Source: Anthostomella pinea
Lineage: Eukaryota; Ascomycota; Sordariomycetes; Xylariales; Xylariaceae
Reading direction: 5' to 3'
Assembly: GCA_963556695.1 (NCBI GenBank)
Contig: CAUWAG010000012.1
Location: 3,906,001 to 3,970,000, forward strand
Length of the DNA: 64,000 nucleotides
The translations under genes and the position numbers were made by a program. Shown one piece after another: positions 23,845 through 34,198 of this stretch. The notes below the pieces were generated by a model that was not told where the DNA came from, made no database searches, and saw only the letters and a program-made list of their open reading frames with translations. Each line of letters starts with the position of its first letter. Position 1 is the stretch's first letter.

Positions 23845-24165
23845 AATGCTTTTATATATAGATTTTTATAAAAATAACTATAAAATTATATTAAGTATTT
23901 TATATAATTTATTACTGTGAGATTCTAGAAGGATCACAAGCCTTGGGGGTGTGAGCGGTCGCTGTAAACGTTGTTGTCATTCTCAAGTATGCTTGGCAGG
24001 GCTAATCTACAGCTAAATACCATACTGCACCATGCCAGGGTGGATCCGCTGGTCCCCTTACAGCCCCCTAGCGTGTACTGCAACTAAAGGCGCTATATCT
24101 GGGATCCAACATCTGACAATTACATATTTATACGTCATTATAAGGTTATTTTTTAAGTTTTAATA

Positions 24166-25999
24166 ACGTAGGTCACAAGCGAGTGGGACACACAAGCGAG
24201 TGGGACACTTTCGCAAACCTCTTAAACTTTCAACCTCTAACCAGTATTCCTCCACCAATGAAAATGGCACCGTGTTATAACGAATCAGACATGCAGCTAG
24301 CTGTCCAAATTAAAAAACAAGACCCTCATATTTTTAATCAAAAAGCTTGCTAAAGCTTTCTACCTACCAATCTTTACACTGGCTCAAAGAATCGCAGGCT
24401 AACTGTCATGACGCGGCAGATTGCCCAATTCTTTAAAACTTATGGTTTTTGAAGAGAATGCTATTTGTTTCTTTATACTTAACCTAGATACGCGAGCATT
24501 TCTGCCCCGGTATACCTATATTGAAGATATAACAAATCAATTATTAGCGGTACGTAGGGTTAGACGCATTAGAAAGAACTGAATAGCAAACTTTATCAAA
24601 CGTACACTAGGCCTCTGGACGCGTTTTCATCGCAAGATGGACTATTTGAGGGTCTTAAACAAAGATCTAGACATATATTGCATATAGTTTTGCCAAGTTA
24701 TGGCAGTAATTACAAAACATGATATCTAAGATACGGATATTTATGACTTTAACAAGACTGGGTTTATAATGGGCATTATTAGGTCCGACATAGTCATTAT
24801 AAGTGCCAAAAGACATGGCAGGCCTAGACAAGCTCAACAAGGCAATATAGAATGGTCTACAGCAATTTCTACTATTAATGCTAATAGTTGGGTGGTCCTG
24901 CCGTTCATCATTTTATAGGGCAAAACCTACCTTGCGTCATGGTATTGCGACACAACATTAATGCGCAATAGAAGGTGGCTGTGTCAGACAATAGGTGGAC
25001 TATGAATGAGCTTAGTTTAAAATAAATTCAGTATTTTTACAAGTATACCAAGCCGCGTATGACTGCCAGTAAACACCTCCTCATTCTAGATGGTTATAAA
25101 AGTCACCATTCCCAGGTCTTTAAAAATTATTGCCAGAATAATGGCATTATTACTTTTTGTATGCCTGCCCACTTGTTATACAGGCTCTAGCCTCTAAATA
25201 TCGGCTGTTTTAGCCCGCTCAAACAAGCTTACGGTCGTATAATTAAGAATCTCATCCGGCATTATATAACCCACGTTTTGAAAGAAGACTTCCTTATAGC
25301 GTTTTATAAAGCATATAACGCTGCTATAACGCCAGGAAACATTTGAACAGGTTTTAGTACCACTAGGTTTGTTCCTTTTGACCTAGAAAGTGTCATTTTA
25401 AAGCTGGATGCTGTCGCTGTTGTACAAACACCGTCGCCAGACGGCAATCTACCACCCATTACTTAGACTTCCAAGACACCTATCACTATTAACGAAGCGG
25501 TAAATCAATTAATTTATATCCATATTTGGGTTAGAAACTACTAGAGAAGCTTACCTATATCAATAATTAATGTATTGAGCTTATTTTTAAAGGCTACGTA
25601 CGGTCTTATACATAAGTTCGCTTTGGTTGATTCCCGGGTTCGCGAGCTAAAGGAGGCCAATCACCTATAAAGTAAATATTAGAGAACCAAAAATAAATAT
25701 CTAATAAAAAGAGGAATATTTTCTATTAAAAATATAATAAATCTTTAGGCTGCAAAAGATAGTACTGAGCTGGCAAGACAGGATATAGGTGAAGGTAGTC
25801 ATCGTTCGAGGAGGGCAGCAGCGCGTGAGCGACATTGTGACGTTTGCGGTAACACTGGCCATAATGCGCGAACTTGTACAATAGAGATAAAAACGTCTGA
25901 AGAAAAGGAATCCTATGATTAAGTTATGTAACATATTGGTTGAAAGGTTGGTAAAAGTGTCCCGCTCGCTTGTGTATTCTGCTTGCTTGTGACCTACGT
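24166..25999 (+). mobile_element. degenerate Fot1/pogo-type DNA transposon
   Basis: Ends begin ACGTAGGTCACAAGC on the left (24166) and end GACCTACGT on the right (25999), as terminal inverted repeats flanked by TA on both sides, the Tc1/mariner-type duplication. Inside, on the + strand, broken frames resemble a Fot1-like transposase: an N-terminal helix-turn-helix region with NESDMQLAVQ, a DDE region (TGFIMGIIRSD; HLLILDGYKSHHS; NIGCFSPLKQAYGRIIKN), and a C-terminal zinc knuckle CDVCGNTGHNARTC near 25840-25880. Frames are cut by stops and the sequence is AT-shifted, so it cannot make transposase. Length (1.83 kb) fits the family. Subterminal repeats of CACAAGCGAGTGGGACAC occur twice on the left and once or twice, mutated, on the right. 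Confidence 0.85.
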
Positions 26000-26001
26000 T
26001 A

Positions 26002-27406
26002 ATCGTAATATAGTTTAATTTTAATTTTAATTTCTATAACAGTCAATTTTAAGATAAGCTTTAAACCTATGTTATATTTTACTTTTACGATTTATACTTG
26101 TTAAGTTATAAATTATTTTCTTTTTGATTTTAGAACCTATTATATTACCCCTTTATTACCCTTTTATACTTTGGCAACCAAAGTTAATCTAGTTAATAAG
26201 AATATAAAGTTACGGTATTTGATGTTATAGTTACTATTACAACGTTGTACGTATTATTTATCCTTATCTTTAAATAATTACGAACTAAAGCTATTTAAAG
26301 ATCGTATATAATAACAAATGCGACGTGCAAATAGAAGCGCAACCGTAAAAAACGTACTTTTATTGCTTTCGTCAAAAAGTTAGGAGGTGCTAGCGATTTG
26401 AAGTGGGCTACTAACACTGTGCTTAAGAACGGCAGTAGGGCTGGTGTTGTGGAACACGGTGATCCTTCGGACTAGATCTCCCGTCATCTCTATTTTAATA
26501 TACTCCCACAATTTAAACTAACTAGCCACGTAATGAATTTTACGTGAAGAACTTTGGACGTACCCGTCCGCTTCCTCCGTGGCCCCCTTTTCCATGGCCG
26601 GCAAAGGCGCTCCCGGAGGAAGCAGCGTCGTTTGGCTCGCTACGAAGAAGCGTTCTATGAATGATACCTGTTTCCAAGTGGTAATGCCACCTATCTTAAT
26701 ATTATACAGGTGGTCGTTATGAGATGGATTAGACCCCGTATGCGTTGGCCCCTACCCGCTGGGCTGCGCGCTGCGCAGCCCGGAGCAAGGTTCTTGGAAG
26801 CTCGCGTCGACGGCCACGAAACAATGCTTTCAAGTGTCAAGCGGTCAAAATGGTTACTTGCTGTAAAATAAGCAGCGGCCTGGTGCTTGTTTCAGTCATC
26901 TGCCACGCTGATCACTATCCTTAATTCCTAGGTATGTTCGCCACCTAGGAGCTTATCCCGGTGAGGTCGATGAGACTAGATCCTAACAGCGCGGGAGTGA
27001 CGTGGTGTTGGATTCTGGGCTACGTTAGCCCATCCATAGTCATCCTTCAGGATCACCATCCCCATTTGTGACTCTGTCACATACGTGGCCAATATAAGGC
27101 CACGTATCCTTTCCTTTAGTATCTTGGATATATATAGGGCCATTCTGGCCGCTCCAGAGTAGCTGGAATTCCTCTCCTTAATAGAACACTTTGAAATCTA
27201 ACACGTGGCCACATATTATCATCCGCGAACTTTTCCACATGCGCCTCAATCCTTGGGAACAACAGAATACGAATACAATATCACGGGGATATCCTGTGGT
27301 GAGCTTCTGGTCTTCACACTGTGCGACATCATATTCTCACTACCTATCACAATTGCCAACTTATTGCCTCGGATACAAGTTCAACCACTCATCGCAAATT
27401 TCCACA
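26002..27406. other. right flank of AT-rich island and upstream region of secreted orphan
   Basis: AT-rich to about 26380, then a repeat arm at 26386-26447, then normal composition. No gene recognised. A 9-bp-arm perfect hairpin (GGGCTGCGC/GCGCAGCCC) sits near 26760. The last 200-300 bp presumably hold the promoter of the next gene. Confidence 0.5.
26386..26447 (+). repeat. right arm of inverted repeat flanking the AT-rich island
   Basis: Partner of 23697-23757 in opposite orientation. Compared with the left arm, it carries mainly C-to-T and G-to-A changes, as expected for RIP. Confidence 0.65.
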
Positions 27407-28108
27407 ATGCATCTCTCTGCACGTCTCATCGGCGTGCTCGTCGGCAGCGTAGCCACGTCAGCTTTCGCTGCTCCGACCATCGAAACGTCGACATCTACAG
27501 AGTACGTCAAGAACAATGTGTCCAAAGGAATCAGTGTGTACTAACCGAATTTGAACAGCCGTTCAGTTGGCATTTTGGTCAAGAAGACGCTGGGGACCAA
27601 TTACAAAACCTCCGGTAGCGGAATCGTCATCCCAAATAAATATGCGTTGGAAACCAGCAAAAATAGCCTCGGCATCGAGGATATGCGCGAAAATTTCGGC
27701 GTCGTAATCGTGGGAGATCTTCCTAAAGATGCCCATAGAGATGCCGACAACAAGTTCGTCGCAAACCTTGTCGGCGAGGACGGTGAAGCCAATGTGGGTT
27801 TCTTGGAAAAATTTCTGGGCGAATTTGAGTCGCAGATCAAGAACGCGCTGGAGAAGAACCCCTTGACCAACCTCAAGGCTTACATCCTCGGCCCCTATGT
27901 TGACAGGAGCCACGCGCAAAAATTCACAGACGAGGAGATCAAGGTCAACGAGCTCGGCCATGCCATTAGCAATTGGATAACCGAGATCACATCGAAGGTG
28001 GTCTATAGCACCTATAAACCAAAGAAGCTGCTAGGTATGGTCAAAAACAAGGTCGAATTGTTGTGTGAGAAAGACAACACTGTCATACTCAGTGGGGCAT
28101 CTCGTTGA
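27407..28108 (+). CDS. secreted protein of unknown function
   Basis: Exons 27407-27501 and 27559-28108 join to 214 aa; the 57-nt intron has donor GTACGT and branch ACTAACC. Residues 1-21 form a signal peptide (MHLSARLIGVLVGSVATSAFA). The mature part is hydrophilic with many Lys and Asp/Glu, one Cys (ELLCEK) and no repeats. I recognise no domain. It is the only clearly intact gene next to the Fot1 island, which makes an accessory or effector-like role possible but unproven. The intact frame argues that it is expressed. Confidence 0.68.
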
Positions 28109-28671
28109 AAAGAAGACTGACGGGCAGGAGAACTGCGGGAGGATTGACAGGGGGATTGTTCGGAGCTGGGTAGTGCGCTTGGCTGATAACGGTGTATGAC
28201 GGTTGTGAGCCTCTCCTCGGGTTGCCTACAGGCACTCGGGATGGCCATAGGTAGCACACTGACATTGGGGAGTCTGGGGCTTGCATCTTGAGAATCGGCA
28301 TCATGGAGAAATGTATATACTCTTACTCATTCAACAGACAATTAGTTTGATCGGTTCACCCATGGGTCTGACACCTGACTGTTAAGAAGGACGATTGATG
28401 CGTTACGATGCAGGAGTCGGTCCCGCACGGGAACCTCAACGCCAGCCTACATAGTAGAGGCTCGTCAAGCCTCGTGATTAATGTGTCAAACCGACGGCGA
28501 ATTATAGTTCAAGTGTTTCTGCCTCGTCCCCGGCACTGGATGTCCACAGCCGTGGTTCACATGGTGCCCTGGAGTGGTGACATATCTTGGTCGACAGTCC
28601 TTGTACAAGAGACTGGCATGGCTCCTCGCTGTCAAATGGTGCACTATTAACACTCGTTTCGGCTTGGGTAT
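28109..28671. other. intergenic
   Basis: About 560 bp with no supportable gene or element. Confidence 0.45.
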
Positions 28672-29020
28672 CACTGCGACACCTCTATACCATACACGAT
28701 ATGGTCACTCAGTACCAGTGTGCGATAAGTGCCACTCCCTGCGCACATGCTTGGTCCGCACTGGTCGGGCTTGAACCTGGAGGCTGGGGACCGGCGAGAC
28801 ATGGTGTTGGGGATACTCGAGTAGCATGAGCCGGCAGTGAAGACGTTATGATATGCGCCCAATAGCACGTTGGTCATCATGCATCCTGAGGATGACCCCG
28901 TGGCGAAGACTTCGGTTGGATTAGCGTACGTCTCGATCGCGTAGTTGATCATGTTGACGAGGCCTATGCTATCCCCGCTTCCGTCGTGGTTGAGGCCCGC
29001 GTCTGACGCGATGTCCTATC
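28672..29020 (-). pseudogene. remnant of a CE1-type (acetylxylan/feruloyl) esterase
   Basis: On the minus strand a frame reads SDAGLNHDGSGDSIGLVNMI, then INYAIETY, then FATGSSSGCMMTNVLLG and FTAGSCYSS. This matches the middle of fungal carbohydrate esterase family 1, including the nucleophile elbow G-x-S-x-G. Sequence on both sides no longer resembles the family: no signal peptide, no catalytic Asp/His part. It is therefore a fragment of about 75 recognisable residues. Confidence 0.65.
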
Positions 29021-30739
29021 GGCATCTGGATTAGTATGGTCGAGCTTGGCGGACAAGACTTCCCCTGACACTGTGTGAAGGCTAAGTGCATCCGCAGTCC
29101 CAAACGCTTGGGCAAGCCATGTTGCCGGTCGGATTTTCATACCCAACAGTTGCTATCCTTGATACTACTGGAGTATACAACCATGGATGGTACCTCTTTC
29201 TCGGAGATGGCTCTAGAATAGGCTTCTATTGGGCTTTTACGTTTATTTGTAGCCGCAAACGCGGGCTACGCGACCTAGGCACGGTTTTCAAAGAACAAAG
29301 GAGAAAGACAGCAGCCTGGACCTTATACACATTGAATGGTCGCCTAGAATGGGCACCAATTGCCCACAAGGCGCTTCAGCCTCTTGGTTGACATGGCTAT
29401 GGTTGCTATGAAGTTACTGTGCTTACAACACTTCGAGCAACAAGGCACCACGTTCCTCAATAAAGGCGCATGAAGTATACTAGCTCATGGAAACCCAGCG
29501 CACGTTCGGTTCATTGTCCTTGATACTGGTCCATATGGTGTACAGGCTCTATCAAAGGGCCAGTGAGTTACATCGCAAGCTACTGACATCCTACACCTCC
29601 ACCATGTCAAACAGAGCGTGAGGGCTTTTAGATGGGTGAAAACGTATATTCTGGTGTAATCCGTGTTGTTGTTATATATCTGTGAAAATCCTTCTGTGGG
29701 CTAAGTGGCCCAAGAATGCCCTATTGGCCTTGTTGGTGCACTGCCACCTCTCTGAAAGCCACGGTGGCTTGCGCGCCATTCAACATACCACGTTTCAAGA
29801 TGGAAGAAGAGGTAGAAGAACGCTTTCAGGAATCGGGATATTTCCCCCCTGCATTGGTATCAGCATGTGAACAGTCAACTTGTATGCTTATTTCACGCAC
29901 GAAGGTGGGTTGTGTTAGATTAATTTTGACACTACATTATATGGCTGTAGACACTGTGGGCGCTGTCTTTGGTGGTTTCCTGGTCACTCGGTTGGTAACT
30001 ATTAGCGATCAGTGCTGCTGCATCATGTTCAGAGAAACGCTAGTAGCGCGTGAGATGAAAATTTGCGTAATTCGTCATATGGACTACTGACATATTCCCA
30101 GTTGCGCTCCCCTTTTTCGTTAGCGTGGTTTCTTGAGTTCCTGAGGCGTCGGCGATAGCAAGGCATAAATTCCCCCCACACCCAAATACCAATGTCACAA
30201 CCCTCTCTTCTTCTCACTCCAGTGTCATGCACCATATATTGACTGTCGTCTATTTATCAACGACAAATTCCAGCTATCGCTATATCCTTTCTTCTTCACG
30301 TACATCAACAAAGTCATTTCTGGAGTCACCAGCAGTCGAACTGTGACGCAAGCAGAGTGTAAGTCACAACGATGGCAACTGTCCAGGTAAGAAGCTCACC
30401 TCTTACAGCTGGCACTGGTGCCGACACCGTGTCCAACACAGAATGTGAAAGCATTGACGACCAGACCTGATTGGTGCACCTGGTAACGAAGACGGCAAGA
30501 CACCATCTGGTGCTATTATCCACGACGTGGAGGATGAAAGAGTCATATATGGTCTCTCTCCTCCACAGCTGCATTTAGTGCCCTTTTGTTCATGCTGACA
30601 CAACTTTTCACCGTTCAAGCCCAGGTAGCTTCCCCCAGTTCCGGCCTGGAGCAGATGACGAAATACGCGCCCGCTGCCAAGGGCCTGCTGCTGACCCCAA
30701 ATCAACTACAACAGCATACGAAAGGAGCCACCTCCAACC
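29021..30739. other. 1.7 kb non-genic stretch
   Basis: Short unrelated frames only. A 26-base stretch at 30310-30335 recurs with two C/T differences at the very end of the window (about 63975-64000), which marks another dispersed repeat. Confidence 0.45.
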
Positions 30740-31735
30740 ATGCCTCCCGAGAGACCCAGTCCCAACGCTGGTACTGGCCCATACCCTCCTCTAGTCGAGA
30801 GCAACGGCAAAGACAGACCAAGAGCGCCCATCATGTCGTCCAACCGCACCCTTATAGACTGGAACGCGGATGTCCATGACGACATCCTCATTTCCTACCA
30901 GAAGACCTTGAAGCCCAACCCTGCGCAGTTGGCTGCTATCGTGGCCTCTCCCCAAGAGATGGGCTACACCTTCACAGGGTCTGCACTCATGTGTGCCTAA
31001 GTACGCCAGGAAGAAGGCCAAGAAGAATGAAGTCCCCAACACTTTCAAGGATGCCATCGACCCTGTCGCACCCATTGAGGTTGTCGACATGACCGAGGTC
31101 TGGGATTGCGACTTCAACAGCGGCATGCTGGCGCTTGCCATGCAACCGGACGAGTGAGTGTCTCGTCTTCTTTACCGTCTCTGTCCTCTCGAGCGTGTCG
31201 AAAAAGCTAACCTAACAAGAGGTGCCTTTGTGGCCTTCAGTGTCGCAGGTCTGGACGTTGACGTTGAACAGGCGCAATCCCGAGCTTGTGCAGTTCGGTA
31301 CTATTGTCAAGTGCCAGCGACTCGAAAACGAGTATGCTCTTGCTATGAATCTCCATGACGCTGGTCATGGTCGAGTTGGAGAAGTTCGACCCAGGTCACG
31401 ATGTCGTTACGGTACGTTAATCTTCCTGTCTCATCCCGAGCACATACTGACTTGTATTAGCACTACCGCAACAACCCGCACTGCGGCGTCTGGGGCGCTG
31501 GCGACAAGCTGCGCCGCCACATGGTCCAGCGCTGGACCTTACTTTGTGCAGCGGTCGTCGCCCCTGAAACCGGACATTTGTCGACTTGGCTGCCCTGGGC
31601 AAGCACATCTTCCGGGTCTGGTGCCCAGCCTTACCTGTGCCCCTACCCCGGCTGTCACCGCCCGCTACCGCAAAACCACCTTCACCGCGCACCTACGGGA
31701 GTACTTGCGGGAGCACTTGCTCCCTTAGATTAGAG
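30740..31735 (+). pseudogene. decayed gene of unknown family
   Basis: An open stretch from about 30829 reads SSNRTLIDWNADVHDDILIS and ASPQEMGYTFTGSAL. The frame then breaks near 30990-31010 and resumes as NEVPNTFKDAIDPVAP and EVVDMTEVWDCDFNSGMLA to about 31155. Farther fragments to 31735 are coding-like in composition but split between frames. The phrase W-N-A-D-V-H-D-D-I-L resembles short fungal proteins of unknown function. No intact product can be assembled by ordinary introns. Confidence 0.4.
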
Positions 31736-31822
31736 GAAAGGTTCTGTCGATCGCGGATAGAGCGGCGGGCTGGCCGACCATCACTCCTCAAAGTTTTGTC
31801 CTTTGTTTGGCGTTGGGTTTAG

Positions 31823-31862
31823 TCTCGGACACTCGGACACTCGGACACTCGGACTCTCGGAC
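31823..31862 (+). repeat. 8-bp minisatellite, five copies
   Basis: Unit ACTCGGAC, with first-base variants TCTCGGAC at both ends, repeated five times head to tail. Confidence 0.85.
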
Positions 31863-34198
31863 GGGACACAGGGCAGCTGTCGTAGAAGCTGCCATGGCGG
31901 CAGGATATGAAGCGTATGCATCATGTTCCATGGAGGCGGTTGCTGCCACGTCAGGTACGTCAACCTTACTTGACTTCTATGCATAGCTCAGGTCATCGGC
32001 CCCCATATGCTTGAGATGTGGTGTTGACATGAGTTTGTGGGCAGCCCGTAGCAATCTCGAAGAAATTCCCGAAGACGCAACAGATGAAGGTACATATACA
32101 CAACATGCTCACCTGGGCATTCGATACCCACGAGAAGAATGCCCAAGAAATTGAAGAGTTCAACTGGGCTGATGTCCCATGATCCTCTTCATCTGCCGGT
32201 ACTGTCAGCGAACACTACCAATCGACTTCCAGTTGCGATGGGAGCACAACCCTATTTGCTGAGAATAATAAGGATCAGCTCGCAACCAGCACTAGATGCT
32301 CGTTACGATAGCAATCTGCCAGAGCAAAAGGTGACCTGCAATGCACAAGATGTGCAGTAAGGATAAACCGCCAAAGCAGAGATCGCCGCACAACAGTCCG
32401 GGACGAGTGGGAGCTGGCGGACCATATGATGAACGACGCCACCAACGCCGTGAGCGCCGCCATCCGCGACCAGAGTTGGGACTCCGGACCGCTGCTCGAC
32501 CTCTGGCAGCTGGGCGAGCATCTGGGAGCCCCTGAAATCCAGAATACCAGTAAGTGAAAACCCGCATGTCGACTTCGCAGTAGCAAGGGGCAAGGGTGTG
32601 TGTAGATCGTATAGTAGGGCAGTTGCTTTGCTGCGCGTGACCTTTCTTCCTTTTACCCCTTTATGATACTGATCAGACCCAATCAAAACCAGTCATGCGT
32701 CTCATCCTCCTCCGCAATCACCTGGCCAATGGGACTGAAGCCTTAAGCATGTCCCATTACATACAACGAATGCAATCTCGACGCCGCCTTCGCCCCTGAC
32801 GATAAGGGCCGTTGGGTCGGGGAATACGCCGTACCACTGGCACTGAGGTCCCTGGCAGCAGCGCTAACACCGGCACTGGCACCGTCTCTACCGTCTCGGC
32901 TGCTACTGTCACCAGCAGCGTCAAGCCCACTGGCTCAGGATCCAGAACTGGCACCCAGTCCGCCCAGTCTTCCGGCACCAGGGCCCCCTCGTCACCACAA
33001 AGGCTCCTTGGCCAGCGGGCATGAGATCGGTGAACGAAACTCTTACATGAAGCCAACAATTGCTTCAAAGAACAGGGCATCCTCTGTCCAACTGTGTTTC
33101 CAACCCAAATTACCTTGATCGATCAACAAGGGCCTGTGAAGATACGTCAACCTGGTCCCTGATCGTCAACGCCAGTACATTCTTTGCATTCACAGAACGA
33201 CAAACAGGATTGCTAATACAAAACAGTACCTACACGCATATCACTCGCCAACTGACCTCGACAGACGACCCTGGACCCTACGTTCTCAAGCCTCGCCAAT
33301 GGCCAGATCATGAGCTCCGATGATATTCTTTACTTCGACGAGGCGTTGCTGAAGGACCTCGACTTCCACCAGCTGGAAGGCCTCAAGCCTTTCACGCCAG
33401 TGGAGATTGTTGCTATAGTCAAGAGAGCTCTGAAAATTGTTGCCGGCTTCACCCAAGAACAGAGTTCTCCGCTCGCTACACCTGCGCAGAATGTGATTCT
33501 CGATGTTGGTGATAATACCTTCAGTGGTAACGGCCCCCGGGCAGCCAGTTCGTCATTGCAGCCAGTTCGCCATTGCAGCGAGCTCACAATTACAGGGTCC
33601 GGCGAGGCAAGGCGATTTGAGGGATCTACGCATTGGTTTATAGCTTAGTATGTAACGGTACGGTCACGACGGTGTCAAAAGCTGAGTGGCGACGCGGTAA
33701 TGAGTGAGCATACAAGCGATGTATCCGAAGTGAAGAGCAGCTGCAAAACGCATGAAATTCAATGTATTGTAATCCACAGCAAGGTTGGGTAAGTAATCAA
33801 TGGCACAGACAACTACCTAGTAAGGAAACGAACCTCCCGGGACCTTCAAGACCAAAACGCTTGCACGATCAGCGCCGATCCGAAAATCCACCACCGGTTC
33901 ACGGACGAGACGAGCTCCCTGATGCCCGCGAACTAATCCCAGAAAGGCACACTCAGATATGTTGAGCGATGCCAGTCCTCCAGGTTAGAAAAGTAGTAGG
34001 AACAGGCTTCTTCCGTAGTGGGACAATGCATGAGGATGGCTTTGTCAAACCTCCCGCATCTGCAATACAGTTTCATCATTTCCCGCTTCACGAGGGGCAG
34101 ATCTTGAAATCCGTGACCGGTCTCCAGACCATGGTGTACCACGCACATGTCAAAGTTCAGCGAGAGCCAAGGATCGCCTTACTCCAGTCGGCGATAGG
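31863..34198. other. gene-poor stretch with module fragments
   Basis: No intact gene. Coding-like scraps include 32390-32560 (RDEWELADHMMNDATNAVSA, followed by a GTAAGT), 32775-32830 (a segment repeated near 42225-42275) and 33310-33648 (SSDDILYFDEALLKDLDFHQ). Frames are short or broken. They look like decayed members of families that also occur at 39.7-43.4 kb. Confidence 0.4.

Larger units (their letters stand above)
23442..24165. other. left flank of AT-rich island
   Basis: No gene. From about 23750 the sequence turns very AT-rich with a TA dinucleotide run. The left half of a flanking inverted repeat is at about 23697-23757. Confidence 0.6.

Noticed and set aside
26755..26790. Perfect short hairpin GGGCTGCGC/GCGCAGCCC
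   Set aside because: Isolated, with no U-tract or gene end beside it; bacterial-type terminators do not apply in this genome.
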